Shown piece after piece: positions 5,666 through 7,977 of a DNA stretch of 7,977 nucleotides. The notes under the pieces were generated by a model. That model was not told the DNA's origin. It did no database searches and was given only the letters and a program-made list of their open reading frames with translations. The position numbers and the translations under genes are program-made. Source of the stretch: Pseudomonadota bacterium (GTDB lineage Bacteria > Pseudomonadota > Alphaproteobacteria > Rhizobiales > Rhizobiaceae); assembly GCA_023433855.1 (NCBI GenBank), contig JAEYTV010000102.1, forward strand, positions 1 through 7,977, read 5' to 3'. Numbering within the stretch: the stretch's first letter is position 1; every line of letters begins with the position of its first letter.

Positions 5666-7977
5666 TTAGTTCCACATCGCTAGCAGGCGCGTGGCTGATT
5701 TCAGATCGTCAGTATTCAAACCTTCGGCGAACCAATTGAAGACCGGCTGGAGAACTGCTCTGGCGCTCTGACGTTGCCCGCGACCAGCCAGAAGAGCGGC
5801 CAGGTCGGTGGCGATGCGCAATTCCCAAGCCCGCGCGCCTTGGCGGCGGCTGAGTTTGAGCGCTTGGCTGAAGTACAGTTCAGCCTCGTCGAGGGCGGGT
5901 CGGGGAGCTGCTAGAACAAGGCCGCCCCTGACGCGCAGTAATTCCGGCAGATAGCAGAGGTCCCCATTGGCCTCGACCAAGTCCATTGTCTTTTCGATCA
6001 GTGCGAAAGCTTCGGCGAAGCGGCCCGCCGCGGCGAGGCCCTGGACGAGTGCAATATTGAGCGGCGTGGTGAGCAGTTCGTAGGGCGCGGCATGGAGTTC
6101 CGTCAGACAGCGCTGAAGGCCGTCGACAGCGCTGCCTGCGTCGCCTCGACGCATGGCGAGTTCCCCCTGGAAGCCACGCCCTACCGCCAGATATGGCCCG
6201 AGGGAGTGAACTTCTGCCTGGGAGAAAAGGCGGTTGATGTAGGCTTCCGCGCCATCGCGGTCGCCGACCCAGAGGAATACCGAGACAGCCCAGACAAGTG
6301 CGATGGAAAGCGTCAATGGATGGTCCAGCGTCTCGGCGTCCTCGATGGTCTGCAGGGCCTGCGCCACTGCGCGATCCGGATGACCTTGCAGCCAATGCGT
6401 CCTCGCCAGGATCGCTCCGGCGAGGATTCTCCCGTCGAAGCCGAGATAGTTCGTCGTGGTCCGGTCGGAACGCGGCCCATGCAGCGCCGCCTCGAGCGAG
6501 GTCCGGGCACGGCCAAGCTCTCCGCTGAGATGCAGCGAAATCCCCATCAAGGAATGCGCCAGGGTAGTGGAGACGGAGTCCTCGAGCGTCCCGGCGATGA
6601 CGGAGCAGCGTTCCGCGTAGTGCAGCGCGATCCTGAACTCTCCGGTGCGCAGGTGGAACATCTGCAGCGGCCCGAGAATCTGAAGCTGATCGAGTGCATC
6701 GCCGGATCGGTCGGCAATGGCAAAGCTCCTGCTCAATGCCATGTGGGCCGCATCCCTGCCTCCGTGCGTGAACATCAGGGATACGCCCAATGCCGCCTGG
6801 AGATGCATCTCATCTCGCCCCCCGCGCATCGCGTCGTCGAGGGCAAAAACCGCCTGGGCCGTCCACCGGTGGCATTCGGTGAGCAGGGACATCGACAGGA
6901 AAACCGGAGCGGCGGCGGCTGCGATCCGGATGCCGATTTCGGTATTCCCGTTGGGTCCGAAGCACCATTCCAGGGCAGCGCGCACATTGGCGAGGCCCGC
7001 CAGGTGAAGCGACCGTTGCGTTGCGCTCGACAGGGTCGGCCATTCAGGCCCCGTCTCTTCCAGCCAGCGCAGGTAGTGGGTCGCGTGACATGCGGCGAGG
7101 CTCGCAAGCTCGGCATCGTCGACGTCCAGTTGGAGGGCATATGCGCGCGTCGTATCGAGCAGCCGGTACCGCATCGTTGCCCCGGCCGGCCTGGTCGCGA
7201 CCATCGATTTGGCGAGGAGGCTGTCGATGGCGGCAAACACGCGCGCGTCGTCGACGGTAGCGCTGGTCACGACCTCCAGCGCGGCCTCGATCGAAAAATG
7301 GCTGACGAACACGGCAAGGCGGCGAAGCAGCCGGCGCTCGAATTCGGACAGGAGCCCATAGCTCCAATCCAGCGTGGCCTGGAGGGTTTTCTGGCGTGGC
7401 GGCGCGGTGCGTTGCCCCGACCACAACAGCGTGAGGCGCTCGTCGAGAAGTGCTGCGGTTTTCTGCAAGCCGTAGCTCGCAACCCGTCCGGCAGCCAGCT
7501 CGATCGCGAGCGGCACGCCGTCGAGCTTCCGGCAGATGTCGGCGACGACCGCGGCATGCGCATCGTCGAGGTCAATCCGGGCGCCGCTCGCCGCAGCGCG
7601 CTCCAGGAACAGCTGGGTCGCCGGGAAGGTTTGCGCGACGCTTGCGGTGAGCTCCAGACCGCCCGGCACACATGCGAGCGGCGCCAGCTTGTAGACGTGC
7701 TCGCCCTCCACCTGGAGAGGTTCACGACTCGTCGCCAGGATGTGAACCTGCGGTGCGGCTGCGAAGATGCGGAACGCCAGGTCCGCGGCGGCGTCGATCA
7801 CATGCTCGCACGTATCGAGGATCAGAAGGATGCGCTTGTCCGAGAGGTAGGAGACCAGGGCAGGCGCCGGATCACTGGATTGAAGCGACAGTCCCAGCAT
7901 CGAGGCCACGGTGGTCGCAACCAGCCTGGGGTCGTTCACCGCTCCGAGATCGACGAAATGCACGGCGCCGTCGACCG
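5666..7977 (-). CDS. Predicted ATPase regulator, NB-ARC/STAND type with TPR-like C-terminus (partial, N-terminus off window)
   Basis: The open frame enters at 7977 and ends with TAA at 5668-5666: 769 visible residues, numbered here from the codon at 7975. The GTG at 7963 is an internal Val in DGAVHFVDLGAV, a segment that in this family lies shortly after the P-loop, so the Walker A and any N-terminal DNA-binding domain are upstream of the window. Visible: Walker B RILLILDTCEH (Asp54; relatives usually have DNCEH), the sensor ATSREPL (81-87), GVPLAIELAAGR (153-164), the winged-helix-like LDWSYGLLSEFERRLLRRLA (about 202-221) and YRLLDTTRAYAL (270-281). From about 290 to the end the protein is helical and TPR-like, closing with LQPVFNWFAEGLNTDDLKSA, a tail pattern I recognise from rhizobial predicted ATPases. 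Such proteins act as ATP-switched signalling or transcription regulators, often with an N-terminal winged helix or cyclase domain. It converges on the two-component genes, so it is a separate transcription unit; its signal and targets are unknown. Confidence 0.88.
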   Translation of the reverse strand, partial: VDGAVHFVDLGAVNDPRLVATTVASMLGLSLQSSDPAPALVSYLSDKRILLILDTCEHVIDAAADLAFRIFAAAPQVHILATSREPLQVEGEHVYKLAPLACVPGGLELTASVAQTFPATQLFLERAAASGARIDLDDAHAAVVADICRKLDGVPLAIELAAGRVASYGLQKTAALLDERLTLLWSGQRTAPPRQKTLQATLDWSYGLLSEFERRLLRRLAVFVSHFSIEAALEVVTSATVDDARVFAAIDSLLAKSMVATRPAGATMRYRLLDTTRAYALQLDVDDAELASLAACHATHYLRWLEETGPEWPTLSSATQRSLHLAGLANVRAALEWCFGPNGNTEIGIRIAAAAAPVFLSMSLLTECHRWTAQAVFALDDAMRGGRDEMHLQAALGVSLMFTHGGRDAAHMALSRSFAIADRSGDALDQLQILGPLQMFHLRTGEFRIALHYAERCSVIAGTLEDSVSTTLAHSLMGISLHLSGELGRARTSLEAALHGPRSDRTTTNYLGFDGRILAGAILARTHWLQGHPDRAVAQALQTIEDAETLDHPLTLSIALVWAVSVFLWVGDRDGAEAYINRLFSQAEVHSLGPYLAVGRGFQGELAMRRGDAGSAVDGLQRCLTELHAAPYELLTTPLNIALVQGLAAAGRFAEAFALIEKTMDLVEANGDLCYLPELLRVRGGLVLAAPRPALDEAELYFSQALKLSRRQGARAWELRIATDLAALLAGRGQRQSARAVLQPVFNWFAEGLNTDDLKSATRLLAMWN

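Noticed and set aside
5460..5669. 69-codon plus-strand open frame after the response regulator
   Set aside because: No ribosome binding site before its ATG, no recognisable motif, and it overlaps the end of the ATPase gene. I treat the stretch as intergenic, though a decayed gene cannot be excluded.
7044..7725. Alternative-frame open frames on both strands within the ATPase gene
   Set aside because: They overlap clear conserved ATPase motifs in the main frame and give low-complexity Arg/Pro/Ser-rich translations, as expected for GC-rich shadow frames.

Overview
The window looks like chromosome from a GC-rich Gram-negative bacterium, most probably an alphaproteobacterium such as a rhizobium or methylobacterium. 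This is inferred from codon use and gene families; no rRNA or other taxonomic marker is present. It holds four protein-coding genes, two of them cut by the window edges. I see no tRNA, rRNA, CRISPR array, insertion sequence or phage gene.

Layout. (1) Positions 1-3077, minus strand: the first 1025 codons of a very large animal-type haem peroxidase that continues past position 1. All the catalytic landmarks of the peroxidase/cyclooxygenase superfamily are visible, and there is no N-terminal signal peptide. The visible part stops where relatives usually enter calcium-binding RTX repeats and a type I secretion signal. (2) Positions 3078-3256: a divergent intergenic region with a sigma70-like promoter for the peroxidase and a perfect 7-6-7 inverted repeat just downstream of the expected transcription start. 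(3) Positions 3257-4699 and 4781-5449, plus strand: a membrane-bound HisKA_3-type histidine kinase and a NarL/FixJ-type response regulator, a complete two-component pair. (4) Positions 5450-5665: a short convergent gap with small repeats and no convincing gene or terminator. (5) Positions 5666-7977, minus strand: the C-terminal 769 residues of a predicted ATPase regulator (NB-ARC/STAND type with TPR-like helices), whose Walker A and N-terminus lie beyond 7977.

How they may work together. The kinase and regulator are almost certainly partners. Their divergent position next to the peroxidase, with an operator-like dyad between, suggests that they control the secreted peroxidase. That link is inference from layout. 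Characterised relatives of such peroxidases include the Mn(II)-oxidising MopA proteins and a secreted Pseudomonas putida peroxidase, so extracellular oxidation chemistry is a reasonable expectation, but the substrate cannot be read from the sequence. The ATPase regulator is convergent to the others and may be unrelated.
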